Origin: Neckera pumila
Taxonomy: Eukaryota > Streptophyta > Bryopsida > Hypnales > Neckeraceae
NCBI GenBank assembly: GCA_963969595.1
Contig: OZ018411.1
Coordinates: forward strand, 7,628,501 to 7,692,500
Direction: 5' to 3'
DNA length: 64,000 bases
In this document: positions 1 to 11,100 of the stretch, one piece after another
Position numbering within the stretch: position 1 is the stretch's first letter
Layout of the letters: each line of letters starts with the position of its first letter
Program-made: the position numbers and the translations under genes
Notes under the pieces: generated by a model
The model's database searches: none
What the model was told of the DNA's origin: nothing
Seen by the model: the letters and a program-made list of their open reading frames with translations, nothing else

Positions 1-841
1 ATATGATTTTTAGAGTAGTTTCTAGTCATTCACCAAGTTGTACAAATATGATTTTGTTTTATGTCATTCCAATAATTATTGCAAAAATCATAAGATTCTT
101 TCAATTTCCATCTCTACCGGACTGGACCAAAGGTTAATGGTTTTAAAATGACCAATTCATTGGCTCTATATTGAAAAAAAATGCTAAATGTTGAAAATAG
201 TAGATATATATATATTTCAAAATAATTACTTGAATTACTGATGTTTACATGGACAAAATAATTTTACAATTAAATTTTTATTTAAGTGAATATTGAATAA
301 CTTTTTAGACTTCAATTCTTGAAGATCACGCTTTAAAATAATAATACAAATGTGAGGTTAAAGAATATACAAATTATTTGAAATAACTCATGAAGCATCA
401 TTTCATAGCTTTAAATGTATGGCCTTATGATTTAATGGCTAACTTGTGGCTTTATTTTATGATTTTAGTCAAATGGCTTTAAAATTCCATAGCCAAGTCA
501 TGGCTTCAATTCCATAGCTTTAGTCATGTAGCCTCAAAATTCTATGGCCAAGTCATATCTACTTGGACATCTCTTCATACCTAGTGCACCCTATATTTGT
601 CAATACAAAATTATATATATCACCAAATGTTGGTTAAACCATTTTCAATCTAAAGGTTGCTATTGGAATTTATCATTTATTAATTTTCATTCAAAAGTCA
701 TCATTAAACTAAAATCTTATTTTAAATTGAATTTAAAAATAGATCTTTACAATTTTAAAAATTTGAATTCATCCCTCTTGCAAGGGTTAAGTACTTTATA
801 TGACCAACCTTCAACTCTTTAAATATCCTATATTCAACATA
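1..841. other. AT-rich, no gene seen
   Basis: Only short chance frames. Loosely repeated CCATAGCTTTA / ATGGCCAAGTCAT motifs at 400-560. Confidence 0.6.
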
Positions 842-2058
842 ACTAGTGTGACCCTGTGCCGTTGGTCCAATTTTCATCTACTCCCGGTTCCACTCCTGGT
901 TCTACTTCCGATTCTACTCCCAGTTCTACTCCTGGTTCCACTCCCAGTACCAAGAACGCCACCAAAATCAAAGTAAAAGTAATTTTCTAATTTTTTAATC
1001 AATAAATACTTTGAAATTCAATAACTTTTGCACCACCGCTCCAAACGCCACGAAACTAAGCCGGTGCACCCCTCCTCGGCAAGAGCTTTCCGACGGTACC
1101 AAGCACGCGGCCAGGGGACGCATGGTTAGGAAGTTGTCCACGCTACAAACAAAACAAAACAAAACAAAACAAAACAAACAAACAAACAAACAAACAAACA
1201 AACAAACAAACACCCTCATTTAAGGTATAGACTAGTGTGGCCTTGTGCCGTTGGCCCAATTTTCATCTACTCCCAGTTCCACTCCTGGTTCTACTCCCAG
1301 TTCTACTCCCGGTTCCACTCCCAGTACCAAGAACGCCACCAAAATCAAAGTAAAAGTAATTTTCTAGTTTTTTAATCAATAAATACTTTGAAATTCAATA
1401 ACTTTTGCACCACCGCTCCAAACGCTACGAAACCAAGCAAGTGCACCACTCCTCGGCGAGAGCTTTCCAATGGTACCAAGCACGCGGCCGGGGGACGCAT
1501 GGTCAGGAAGTTGTCCACGCTACAAACAAAACAAAACAAAACAAAACAAAACAAACAAACAACCTCATTTAAGGTATTGACACTATATTATCAATAGCTT
1601 ATCCCTAGGTATGCAACTTTTTTATTATATAGAGAGATCATTAGTACTAGTGTGACCTTGTGCCGTTGGCCCAATTTTCATCTACTCCCAATTTCACTCC
1701 TGGTTCTACTTCCGATTCTACTCCAGTTCTACTCCTGGTTCCACTCCCAGTAGCAAGAACACCACCAAAATCAAAGTAAAAGTAATTTTCTAATTTTTAA
1801 TCAATAAATGCTTTGAAATTCAATAACTTTTGCACCACCACTCCAAACGCCACGAAACCAAGCCAGTGCACCCCTCCTCGGCAAGAGCTTTCCGACGGTA
1901 CCAAGTACGCGGCCGGGGGACGCACGGTCAGGAAGTTGTCCACGCTACAAACAAAACAAAACAAACAAATAAACAAACAAACAAACAAACAAACAAACAA
2001 ACAAACAAACAAACAAACAAACAAACAAACAAACAAACAGCCTCATTTAAGGTATTGA
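842..2058 (+). repeat. Three tandem units ending in (CAAA)n
   Basis: Units start ACTAGTGTG at 842, 1231 and 1646 and each ends CCTCATTTAAGGTAT after an AAACAAAAC/(CAAA)n tract (longest about 1950-2039). Each unit opens with a 12-bp minisatellite (variants of ACTCCCGGTTCC), followed by a conserved GC-rich core (AAACGCCACGAAAC, GAGCTTTCCGACGGTACCAA). A tailed, internally conserved unit suggests a SINE-like repeat that was tandemly duplicated. The motif GGTTCCACTCC resembles a pol III B box, but no A box was established. Open frames here are low-complexity. Confidence 0.6.
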
Positions 2059-3026
2059 TTGAAATGATTTAAAAGACAACTTTTGAAAAATCTAATCAAA
2101 TTAAAAAGATTAAAAAATTTATGTGATACCAAATTAAATAAAATGGAATATAGAAACTTTACAATATATATCAATAGAAAATCAAATACTTAACTTTACA
2201 ATATATATGAATAATTGAAATACTTATGAATAATTTTCAAAAATTCCTAAAAAAAAAGTTCCTTCTAATTAAATTAAAATTTTTTCATAGTGTTTTATTT
2301 ATAATAAAAAAATCTTCAATTTTTATTAAAAAGCCTCCAAAGTTAAGTAGCTTGTCCCATGATACATATATTAAAAAACTTATATAATCAAGTTTATAAC
2401 GCTATTATTGTCCTAAAAATGTTCATTTCATGTAAATAATTACATTTTTGGATTCCTTGTTAAAATGGCTACAAGAATTTTCTGTATTAAAATGAATTAT
2501 ATCCCTTAAAATTAGACTAAAATTATTTTTTCCTTGAGTAATTTTTGCAACTTTGAGACTTTTAAAGTCCCAAATTAATATATATATTATAGTGCTAATA
2601 TTTATTTATATTGTTTGAAATTCCATTCATACATTTATTTTCCTTTATATGAACTTGTATTAGTAGGTGGTACAATGTTGGGTTCACTTTTCTAATTTAT
2701 GGTTTCAAAATTTTAAGTACCTGTCTATTTTCAAGAAAGATTGATCTTTTGAAAATCTGGATTAAATTGCAAAAAATATCCAAAGAAGAAACCATTTGAA
2801 AATCTTTTTGGAATTTTGGCAGCTTTCTCTATATCTTTTTTTCAGATTCTTTTCTAACTTTTCACTAAGTTTAATGTTTTGTTTGTGCAAACTCAAAATT
2901 AAATCTTTGAAGGTGCTAAATCTTCAATCTTGGCATTTCTACAATGAAACCTAGTTTATGTGAAAATAAGAATATCCAAACCAAATAATAGTCCCCGAGA
3001 TCCAATCTAAAGTTTTTAATATTCAC
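2059..3026. other. AT-rich, nothing recognised
   Basis: No open frame of note and no clear repeat structure. Confidence 0.6.
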
Positions 3027-3170
3027 TATTGATAAATACTTGAACCATCACAGTGCAATGACGTTGTCGACAAAATTACCAATGAGGAAAGTTCTTAACC
3101 TTCATTAGTGGTAAATACTTGAATCTTTATAGTGCAATGACATTATCAACAAAAATATCAATGAGGCGAT
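3027..3170 (+). repeat. Two tandem ~85-bp repeats
   Basis: AAATACTTGAACCATCACAG / TGCAATGACGTTGTCGAC recurs as AAATACTTGAATCTTTATAG / TGCAATGACATTATCAAC about 80 bp later. Confidence 0.55.
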
Positions 3171-3349
3171 AACCTTGATAGTACCCATTTGTCAATTTGT
3201 TTTCTTAACCAGTTTTCTATCTTGAATTTTTGATGCGTATTGTTGTAAAACCTTCATACTTTTATCTAGTATTCATAATTCATAAATAGATAATAACATT
3301 GCTTATTTAAATATTATTCAATATTGATGTTGACTATTGCTAAACCTTT

Positions 3350-3825
3350 ATAACTATGCAATATAATTGTCTAGTCAATCTTTATTTTTGGTATCCACTA
3401 TTGTTCTTGAAACCTTTGTTTCATTTCTGGTGACATAATCTACTTTATCATAACATAACTTGACATTGTCTCCATTACCATAGTCCATGGATTCTTGATG
3501 CCCATGTATTATTGTTCAACCTTCATTTTATTTGGAAATTGGAATGGCATAATTCATTTTCTCATAAAATTACATTGTGTATAATAACTATTGTGCATGG
3601 AATTTTAACACAAACTATTGATCAACCTTTACTATTTTGTTTACATCAACATAGTCCACCTTGACTATAGAACATAGAATCTTGATACAAACTATTGTTC
3701 AACTTTCATTATTATTTCATTATGTTAGCATAGTCCACTTTTTTGATGATATGACATTGTTTCACAATCTATACTACCATAGTCTGTGGATTCATGATGC
3801 CCAATATTGTTGATCCTTTACTAAT
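3350..3825 (+). repeat. Degenerate ~110-bp tandem repeats
   Basis: Recurring order of ACTATTGTTC, CATAGTCCA(T/C), GATTCTTGATGC and a TTTCATTT block, four or five times with drift. No coding potential. Confidence 0.5.
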
Positions 3826-3890
3826 AGTCTAATGACATGATCTATTTTACAATCCTTGCATCGATATTTGACGTCCTACTTAAATTCTAT
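3826..3890 (+). repeat. Possible distal relic of the duplicated FRO 5' flank
   Basis: Reads AATGACATGATCTATTTTAC then ATCCTTGCATCGATATTTGA, close to 29690-29735 and 48435-48480. If homologous, the copy 1 unit began near here and the 2.7 kb up to 6.6 kb was added later. Confidence 0.4.
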
Positions 3891-3917
3891 TAGAAGCGCG
3901 TAAGAGATATCATGGGA

Positions 3918-4296
3918 CATTAGACAAAATTTCAGCCCCTTCAAAGGCCGTTCAAAGTTGACATGCCATGCTATTTTTTGCATAGCGTGTCAACTTCAAA
4001 AATGTTCTTGGTGAGAAGTCAGAGTCTCTGACTGCTTGCCAAAGCAGTCAAGTTTCTCAGATTTATATTTATATTTTTAAATTTTTATTCTAATTAAATT
4101 TTTTAAAGATTAACTAACTAATTAATTTTTTAATAATTTTTTATTTGGAATTCTAGGTTCCTGCGCCACTGCCGCTGTAGTTTCAGCAAGGCAAAATGAA
4201 ATGGAAAACAATTTTTTGAGCCAAAAAAAAGCAAATTTTAGGGTACCTTGGAGGGTTGTGGAGCAGCCCTCCAGAGGTCTGAAATTTCCTCTAATG
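3918..4296 (-). repeat. MITE family B, copy 1
   Basis: Inverted ends CATTAGACAAAATTTCAGCC and GAAATTTCCTCTAATG around an AT-rich interior holding TTCCTGCGCCACTGCC and GACTCTGACTGC-like motifs. Reverse complement of 45727-46101. Confidence 0.5.
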
Positions 4297-4696
4297 GTAT
4301 GTCCAATCCATTCTTCATCACATCCAAAGAAACTCATTAACTTTTGGACCCGGTTCAACTTCACCCAATGTATTTTTGTCTCCACAATCCCTAAACGTTT
4401 TCAAAGCCTCAAGACGATCTAGTCTCTTTTTTGTGGTCTCTTCTCCGAGGTTTAGCTTTTTGAATTATCTGGGTATCTAGAAATAGCAAGGTCTTCAATC
4501 AATATAGGTGGCCTCTGGATTTCTCTCAAAAAACTCTTTGGGAGGCTTTGTTAGACTCTGGCCATGCGGCTCAAATGAAGGCTCTTTTGGCTTGGCTGTT
4601 TTGTATGTTTTTGTTTTTTTAATATAATGATTCTTCCATTTTTTCAAAAAAAATTAAAATTCTACACAAATCAATACATGAGGATCAAATGGTCGA

Positions 4697-4915
4697 GCTT
4701 ATAGTTGTATGACAAGTCTCTTATAGAAGTAAAGCCCAGGGTGAATGTAAAAAAAAAGCCCCCCTACTTTGTGTTGTTTTTGTACAATTGTTAACACTTC
4801 TCTTAGCTAATTTAGAGCCTCTAATTGCAAATATGATCTCAGAATTTGCAAAAAAATTCATTGGTTGCAAATAAATTGTTTTTGCATTTTTTCTATGGAT
4901 AAAACAAACATTAGA
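4697..4915 (+). repeat. MITE fragment, same family as 19011-19258
   Basis: Begins GCTTATAGTTGTATGACAAG and follows the 19 kb element to GGATAAAAC. The right inverted end is missing and a family-B-like segment (ATTAGAGAAAATTTGAGGCC, 4912 on) abuts it. Confidence 0.5.
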
Positions 4916-5289
4916 GAAAATTTGAGGCCATAGGAAGGTTGCTCCATAGTGACAAACCAAGTTATTAATAAGCTGGTCTGACACTCCTCCCAAAGTGCCA
5001 AAGTGAGCAGTCAGCTGGGACGAATTTCGCAAAAACAGTTAGGCCATGATTGTTTTTGCGACTTAAAAAAGTTTAATTTAATTTAATATAATTTAACTTT
5101 TAAACATATAGACCATTGTAATCACAGTTTTTGACCTTTACATCTCCTTGAAGATTTTTAATTGAAGATCTTTAATTGCTTAATTGACAATAGTTTCAAT
5201 TACATCAAATTAAATTCAATTAGGCCACAAAATTTGACTTAGTTGGATTTAATTTAATTTAATTGAAACATTACAAGTGTCAGATAAGG

Positions 5290-5946
5290 CACTTGTTTAG
5301 TTTTGTGAATTAAAACTTGTGAAAATAAGCTCTTTATACTAGTGGGATAGGAGTAGGGAAGACAATACACATGGGATATCTGAATTAGGAAGAAAAAGAG
5401 CTTGGTCGCTCATTTTGAAGTAGAATCCAAAAATGATGTAAAAACTGAATTTCAGTGCTCATTTAGTGATTTAGGCCTAATAGAAATATTTTTGAAAAAT
5501 TTTGAACTAAAAATTACCTTTCATCTTGTTTGAGGTTCTGAGCCTTCACCTAAAAGTTATGGACAAATTTGGAAAAGGGTGTTTACAAATGTTCAAAAAA
5601 ATGTCTCTTCCAACCCCTCTTTCAAATTTGTCCATAACTTTTAGGTGGAGGCTTAAAACCTCAAACGGATTTTCGGAGATGACATGTAATTTTCGGAGAT
5701 GAAATGTAATATAATTCCCTATTTTTTTTAGCTCAAAGTTTTTTTGTAAATTTTTTTCCCAACTATGCTTAAATGAGGTACAAAATTTCAATTCTTACAC
5801 CATTTTTGGATTGTACTTCAAAATGAGTGACTAAACTTCTTTTCTTCTTAATTCAAATATACTACATACATTGTCTCCCCTACTCCTATCTCACTAGTGT
5901 AAAGAATTGCTCTCCATGTGTTGTAAGATACTAAAATAAACAAGTG
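5290..5946. repeat. Foldback (long inverted repeat) element
   Basis: Arms of about 300 bp fold on a centre near 5600. Left arm holds GGATAGGAGTAGGGAAGACA, GCTCATTTTGAAGTAGAATC and ACCTAAAAGTTATGGAC; the right arm holds their reverse complements (GTCCATAACTTTTAGGT, GATTGTACTTCAAAATGAG, TGTCTCCCCTACTCCTATC). A related but broken copy lies at about 24150-25570. Confidence 0.65.
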
Positions 5947-5947
5947 G

Positions 5948-6003
5948 TTTAATTTGACTTCAATTGTTCAATTTGCCAATTGAACAAATGAAGTCAAATT
6001 AAA
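5948..6003. repeat. Near-perfect palindrome
   Basis: Arms TTTAATTTGACTTCAATTGT and its complement ending TTTGACTTCATTTG in reverse, around a short GCC centre. A partial copy (TTTAATTTAACTTCAATTGT) follows at about 6060. Confidence 0.6.
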
Positions 6004-6559
6004 TCACCAAAAAGTGAAGTGGCCTTTGAAGCTAATTGCCTAAGAAAAAAACAAGTGGTTTTAATTTAACTTCAATTGTTCAAAACTAGCTTCAAAAGCC
6101 ACTTCATCTGATTTTATTTTTTTTTGAACCTTATTTATATTAATTAAAAACTAGGATCAAGATGCATTAGAGTGTCTTAATCCTGATTATTTAACTCTTT
6201 TAAATTGGTTTTCGGGTCACTGCCAAGTATCCGACACCGCAAATTTTGGTGGACAAGAATAGATGAAAAATCATTGTTTTAAATTAAAAAAAAATCCATT
6301 CTCGAAGGGCTGTGGACTAGAGACCCTCTTTTTTCTCTAGTGGGGGTGGTGCAAAACAGTTTACAAGAGGCTTGTCATTACGCAACTAAGGTAGGCAACC
6401 CAAAAGCGCTACTTTTTGCTACTAAGCCTATTTTCTATTATCAAACTGGTGATAATTTCATAAGTTCTTGTGGGCAAGTGAAAGGAGGTTCCAACGCACT
6501 AGAGAATGTGGCATTTGGATACCATATGCAAAAGTTATTAAGGAATGAAGTTGGGTTCT

Positions 6560-6627
6560 AAAAGCGCCATCTATGCTCTGGTAAGAAACTGAATTTTGAG
6601 ATGTACACACAGCATAGATGGCGCTTT
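6560..6627. repeat. Short hairpin
   Basis: AAAAGCGCCATCTATGCT at 6560-6577 pairs with AGCATAGATGGCGCTTT at 6611-6627 around a 33-bp loop. Function not known. Confidence 0.55.
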
Positions 6628-6659
6628 AAGGTCAGTGGCGCTTTTGGGATGTCTACCTT

Positions 6660-8193
6660 ATAAGCTCGACCGGACCAAACCTGATCGACCCAGGCGGTGA
6701 TGTCTACATTTGTAAGTTTCAGTTTCCTGAGAGATTGATCGATATTCGCATCCAAGCAGAAATGCCGCAGTGCGAGTCTTCCGGCGAGGGACTGCCTTTG
6801 GAGGCCCTCAAGGGTCAAATCTAGACCTCCACTGGTGCAGCCGCATTGCCTTGCGAGGCTTGGTTGGGGCAGGAAAGCAGACGTCGAGGCGCTTTCACAA
6901 CTCCCACCATAACATGCTATAGTAATAATATCCTGAAAAAATAACAAAAAGTCACTATAGGTACATTGGAACGCAGCCTTGCGCTACGGCAGACGTGAGC
7001 GTGCGTTCACCTCGCTTCCCTCCGCCCTGCACACGCTCCGACCTGGCAGTCCGTCGTGTGGAGCGCGTGAGGCCTCGACCCAGCGCTCGCACCACAGACT
7101 TGGTGGGATTTCTTCCACTTGAGCTACGATCCAAGGTCCACGCTCGATCCGACGAACACGATTGCTGCGCCGCTGGGAGACTTGGAGGCGGTGGATGAAT
7201 TAGCCTGTGCCTGCATGTGTGAGCTCGCCGACTGCACGTGTACTTGGAATTGCCTCTAAAGGGACGGGGTCACCATCTTTTCTGCTGAGTTCAGCGGCCA
7301 CACACAATTCACCTGCGAATCTACTCAGTGGACTTTACATCCTACAAACCTGCTGCAAAAGCCTGGATTGGAGCCAACCGGCATGCTGCTGATAATGTTT
7401 TCACACCTAGCCTCACGTTACGATTCCGGAGTTGTGCGGAATCTCGTCGCGGCGAAGGCACACCCTCGATCAAATCGCTCTAATGTTACCTCGTGCATGG
7501 GTCCCTACTATTATTTCACTGTGCTGTGAGTTTGCATGTGTGACAAGTGCGCTGTAGTCAATGAAATTGTGGCAAGTGTGTGGCAAATTCTAGACTGATT
7601 CATTTTCAGAGGGCAGAATGAAGAGGTGGAGTGTAAGTTTACAAATTCATAGAGCTGCAATCGGATCAGATCGAAATGTGCTCGTGCTGATAGAATTCCC
7701 CATTAACTTACACAGTAATTAAGAGTGATTAGAGAGGCGGTCTAGCCGGAATCCATTCGATTATGCGTTGACATGGACCAGGTCGAGAATTTGATTCCGT
7801 CCACTTTGCTCATCTCGATCCTCAGATTCTTAAAATACCGACCTCAAAGTATCCAAGTTGGCATATTATTTCATGCAAAATATGTCGTATGTAATTGTCG
7901 TGGATGGTAGCACCTCACGAAGCACATTTCGAATTTAATAATATTTGATTTCGGGCCCAGTTTCAAGGAGAAAACAAACATATAAATGACAGCCTCTATA
8001 CGATCAGATGTTGTTATAGTACAAGGTTGGTACGGCGCCTTCTCGAACGGAGCGCTAAGTGTTGACATGTGAGTGATCAGCACGAAGGTTTGCACATATG
8101 GTGAGGAATTAATAAGTCCTCGACCATGGGACTGCCTGTTCGGAGACTCTTCTCTCATCTCGAGATTGGTTTGAGGTTCCAATCGACGTAGCA
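6660..8193 (+). repeat. Duplicated 5' flank of FRO copy 1
   Basis: GC-richer segment (about 6780-7500) then the proximal promoter. The same order of blocks stands before copies 2 and 3: a GATCGA-rich block, a CTAGACCTCCACT block, a CACCTCGCTT/TCCGTCGTGTGG block, a CTTTACATCCT block, a TGCAATCGGAT block, then TATAAA. No conserved reading frame links the copies, so this is read as promoter or 5' noncoding DNA, not a gene. Confidence 0.7.
7981..7986 (+). promoter_or_regulatory. Candidate TATA box, FRO copy 1
   Basis: TATAAA 213 bp before the ATG. It keeps its context (ATAAATGACA) and spacing in all three FRO copies although the surrounding flank has diverged. Confidence 0.45.
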
Positions 8194-11100
8194 ATGGCAG
8201 CAGCCGTCATGAAGTCCGGTCTCTCATCTGCAAGCGGGACACCGAGATGGGTGCTGCCTATCAAGCACCTCCTATGGGGGTTTGCGTGGCTGATCACAGC
8301 ATTCTACGCCTTTGTATGGATTAGCGGGCCTGATAAGAAGGTTGGCTATAAGTTCGCCGACAAAGTGTACTCCGCGTTCGAAAAAAACAAGCAGTGGGGA
8401 GGGCCTGGTAAGCTAGCTGTTCCAGTTGACTTGGTTTCCTGACTTCAAATTTCAGAACCTCATGTTCATGGAACTGGCAGACGAATTGGCGCATTTAAGT
8501 TGTCCGATGAAATCGCCGTACGTTCAGTTGTTGAGACAGCATGAAGAAACCAACAGTCGGATGCTGTTTCAGCCACCTTCCACGTTGAATCAACTTCCCA
8601 CTGTTGGTTTTCAGACAGTGTACTGTACATTTTGTATGAACTGGCTGTTTCCACTACTGTGCTCAGGCCTGTAGGAACCAGTCCTGTATTTTAGAGCGCT
8701 GGGAAGTTGGACTTCACAGTTTTGAAGCTCTGGAATACCGAAACACGCCGCTTTCACTCACGTAATGGACTGGGTGCGTGCTGAGGCAAGGTTGCTTAGG
8801 TCTTTCTTCAAATTGACGTTCTCTAAATTTTGGCACATATTCGCGAGTTGTGCGCTTTCCAAGGCAGGCCCTTTTGAAGACTAATTTAAGCTGTTAGTAC
8901 CGGCTCTAGTTCCAAGAGATTTGTGCAGTGAGATTTTCAATCAAATTTGGCGGTCTGAATGGCTGCCAATACAATGAAATTGACGTTTTGGTCGATTGTC
9001 GTAACGTCGTACCATGATGTTAAAGCCATGGTTCAGTTCATTAATTCCACTCTTTCGATCCTTGGTTTGCTTTAACAACGGACTGAGAAAAGGACATGCG
9101 CTCTGGCTTGTTCTGCAGGCGCGGACCTGCTTCTGTACTCGGCACCAATTCTGGTGTTGGCAATTGTCGCTTGCGTGTCTCTTGAACTTGACAAAGCCTA
9201 TCCCACCAGGTGACGTTACCCCCCCCAGACTGTTCTGTTTGCTGTTCTGTCGGCTGAAGTTTCCTAAGTCCTGAAACTGATGAGTTTGGTTCTCTCAGTC
9301 TGTATTGTAGAATGACTGTCCCGTTTGGAGATGACACACTGACTCACGTACTGCTGATCAATTTGCTCCCTGCAGACGGAAGGCATCAAAGCAAAGGAAC
9401 GGATGGCTGAGGCGGGTGTGGGATGGTTTGTTTACGCAGCCGCTGGTGGTGAGGGGACCAATGGGCATGATGAACGCCGCAGAAATCGTGGGCTTTGCCA
9501 TGGTGCTCTTTGTTGTCTTATGGCAATTCTGGAAGTATACAATCGACTACTTCAAGGAAATCGATGCTGGAGAGGTCGAAGTTGACGATCCCAAATACAC
9601 CCAGTAAGTCCCACGTACAGCTGATTTAGAATTTGCCTTGAAACTTGGTCAAATTCAACAGTTCGAATCTTGCATGCAGTCACATGTTTACACCATTTAA
9701 TATCTTGATCTGGGTAGCTGACTGTTTGGGGATTACGAAATGCTGCAGTGCAATGTTGAAATTCGATTACGTGGCGGTGATGCTGGGATGGGTGTCGATG
9801 ATTCCTATTGCGCTGCTGTTTCTGCCTGTCACAAGGGGCTCTCCAATCCTCAAGTTGATTGACATTCCTTTCGAGCACGCTGTCAAGTATCATGTTTGGC
9901 TCGGGCACTTGACGCTCATCATCGTCTTAGCTCACGGTGTTGCTTACGGTATCTTTTACGGTGCCATGAACGAAGCGCATCTGGTAAGCAACTCGCCAGG
10001 CTGTGTAATTGCATCTGTGTCGAGATCAAATTTTATCAGGGCGCATGCGTGCACTAGGTTTCCAGTAGGACTTGCGTAGATCAGTGGCATGCTAGTGAGT
10101 AGAGAACTCGGTTTCCTACCACGAGTAGAGACGTACACACTAAGTTAAGGCATGAGTCCAACCGTATCTATTAAGGAGTAGTAGATTTGGTGCTGGGCAG
10201 TTGGTAAGAGGGCTCTGGAGTCTGCCTTGTAACGACATGAGTATCCTCTCCGGATACCTTTTTTTGGCTCAAATGCTCCATATTGGCAAATCTGACTGGA
10301 ACTGTCATACTGTTGTTTGCAGTTTGTGAAATGGCAGAGAACGGGAATTTCCAATCTTGCGGGAGTGATAGCACTCATCGCCGGCCTTTTCATGTGGCCG
10401 ACGTCTCTAGCGTGGGTCCGACGGCATCACTTCAACCTCTTCTTCAGCGTGCACCAGTTGTACATTATTTTCTTTGCGTTTGCAGCGTATCACCTGGGCA
10501 TTTGGCTGACTGGCTATTTCCTTGCCGGACCATTTCTGTTTTTCATCGACCGATTTCTGCGCTTCCTGCAGTCGAGGAGGTCCATCCGGGGGGTCAAAGC
10601 CAGAGTACTCCCAACTGGCATCGTCGAGTTGAAGCTACCCGTGTCCCCGGGCAACTCGTACAATCCCTTGAGCTTCATGTTCGTCAACCTCCGCGGCTTG
10701 GCGATATTGCATTGGCATCCTTTCAGCACTGCCTCGACGCCGCTGGACAACACCAAGTACATGTCCGTCTTGATCAAACCACTCGGCGACTGGACGGAAA
10801 GTCTTCGCAAGGCAATTGACGACAATAAAGCCAATCGCCACAGCCCAGAGAGTTCAGGAGGAAAGTGTCCAATCTCACTGCAACTGTTCGCCGAAGGTCC
10901 ATACGGCCATGAGTCCAACTACTTCCTCGAGTACAAGCATCTGCTCCTGGTGGCTGGCGGAATTGGGGTAACGCCGTTCATGGCCATAATCACGGACATT
11001 CTTTATCGACACCAGCGTGACGAGGTCGGGCTGCCGACGACAGTGGACTTGATTTGGTGCGTGAAGACTCGTTCCGAACTGAATGCATTCAAAGACCAGT

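Noticed and set aside
1797..2072. Open frames of repeated CLFV or TNKQ residues
   Set aside because: Produced by the (CAAA)n tract; no codon constraint.
10283..10819. Long alternative frames overlapping FRO exon 5 (also in copies 2 and 3)
   Set aside because: Out of frame with the conserved reductase domain; conserved only because the DNA is duplicated.
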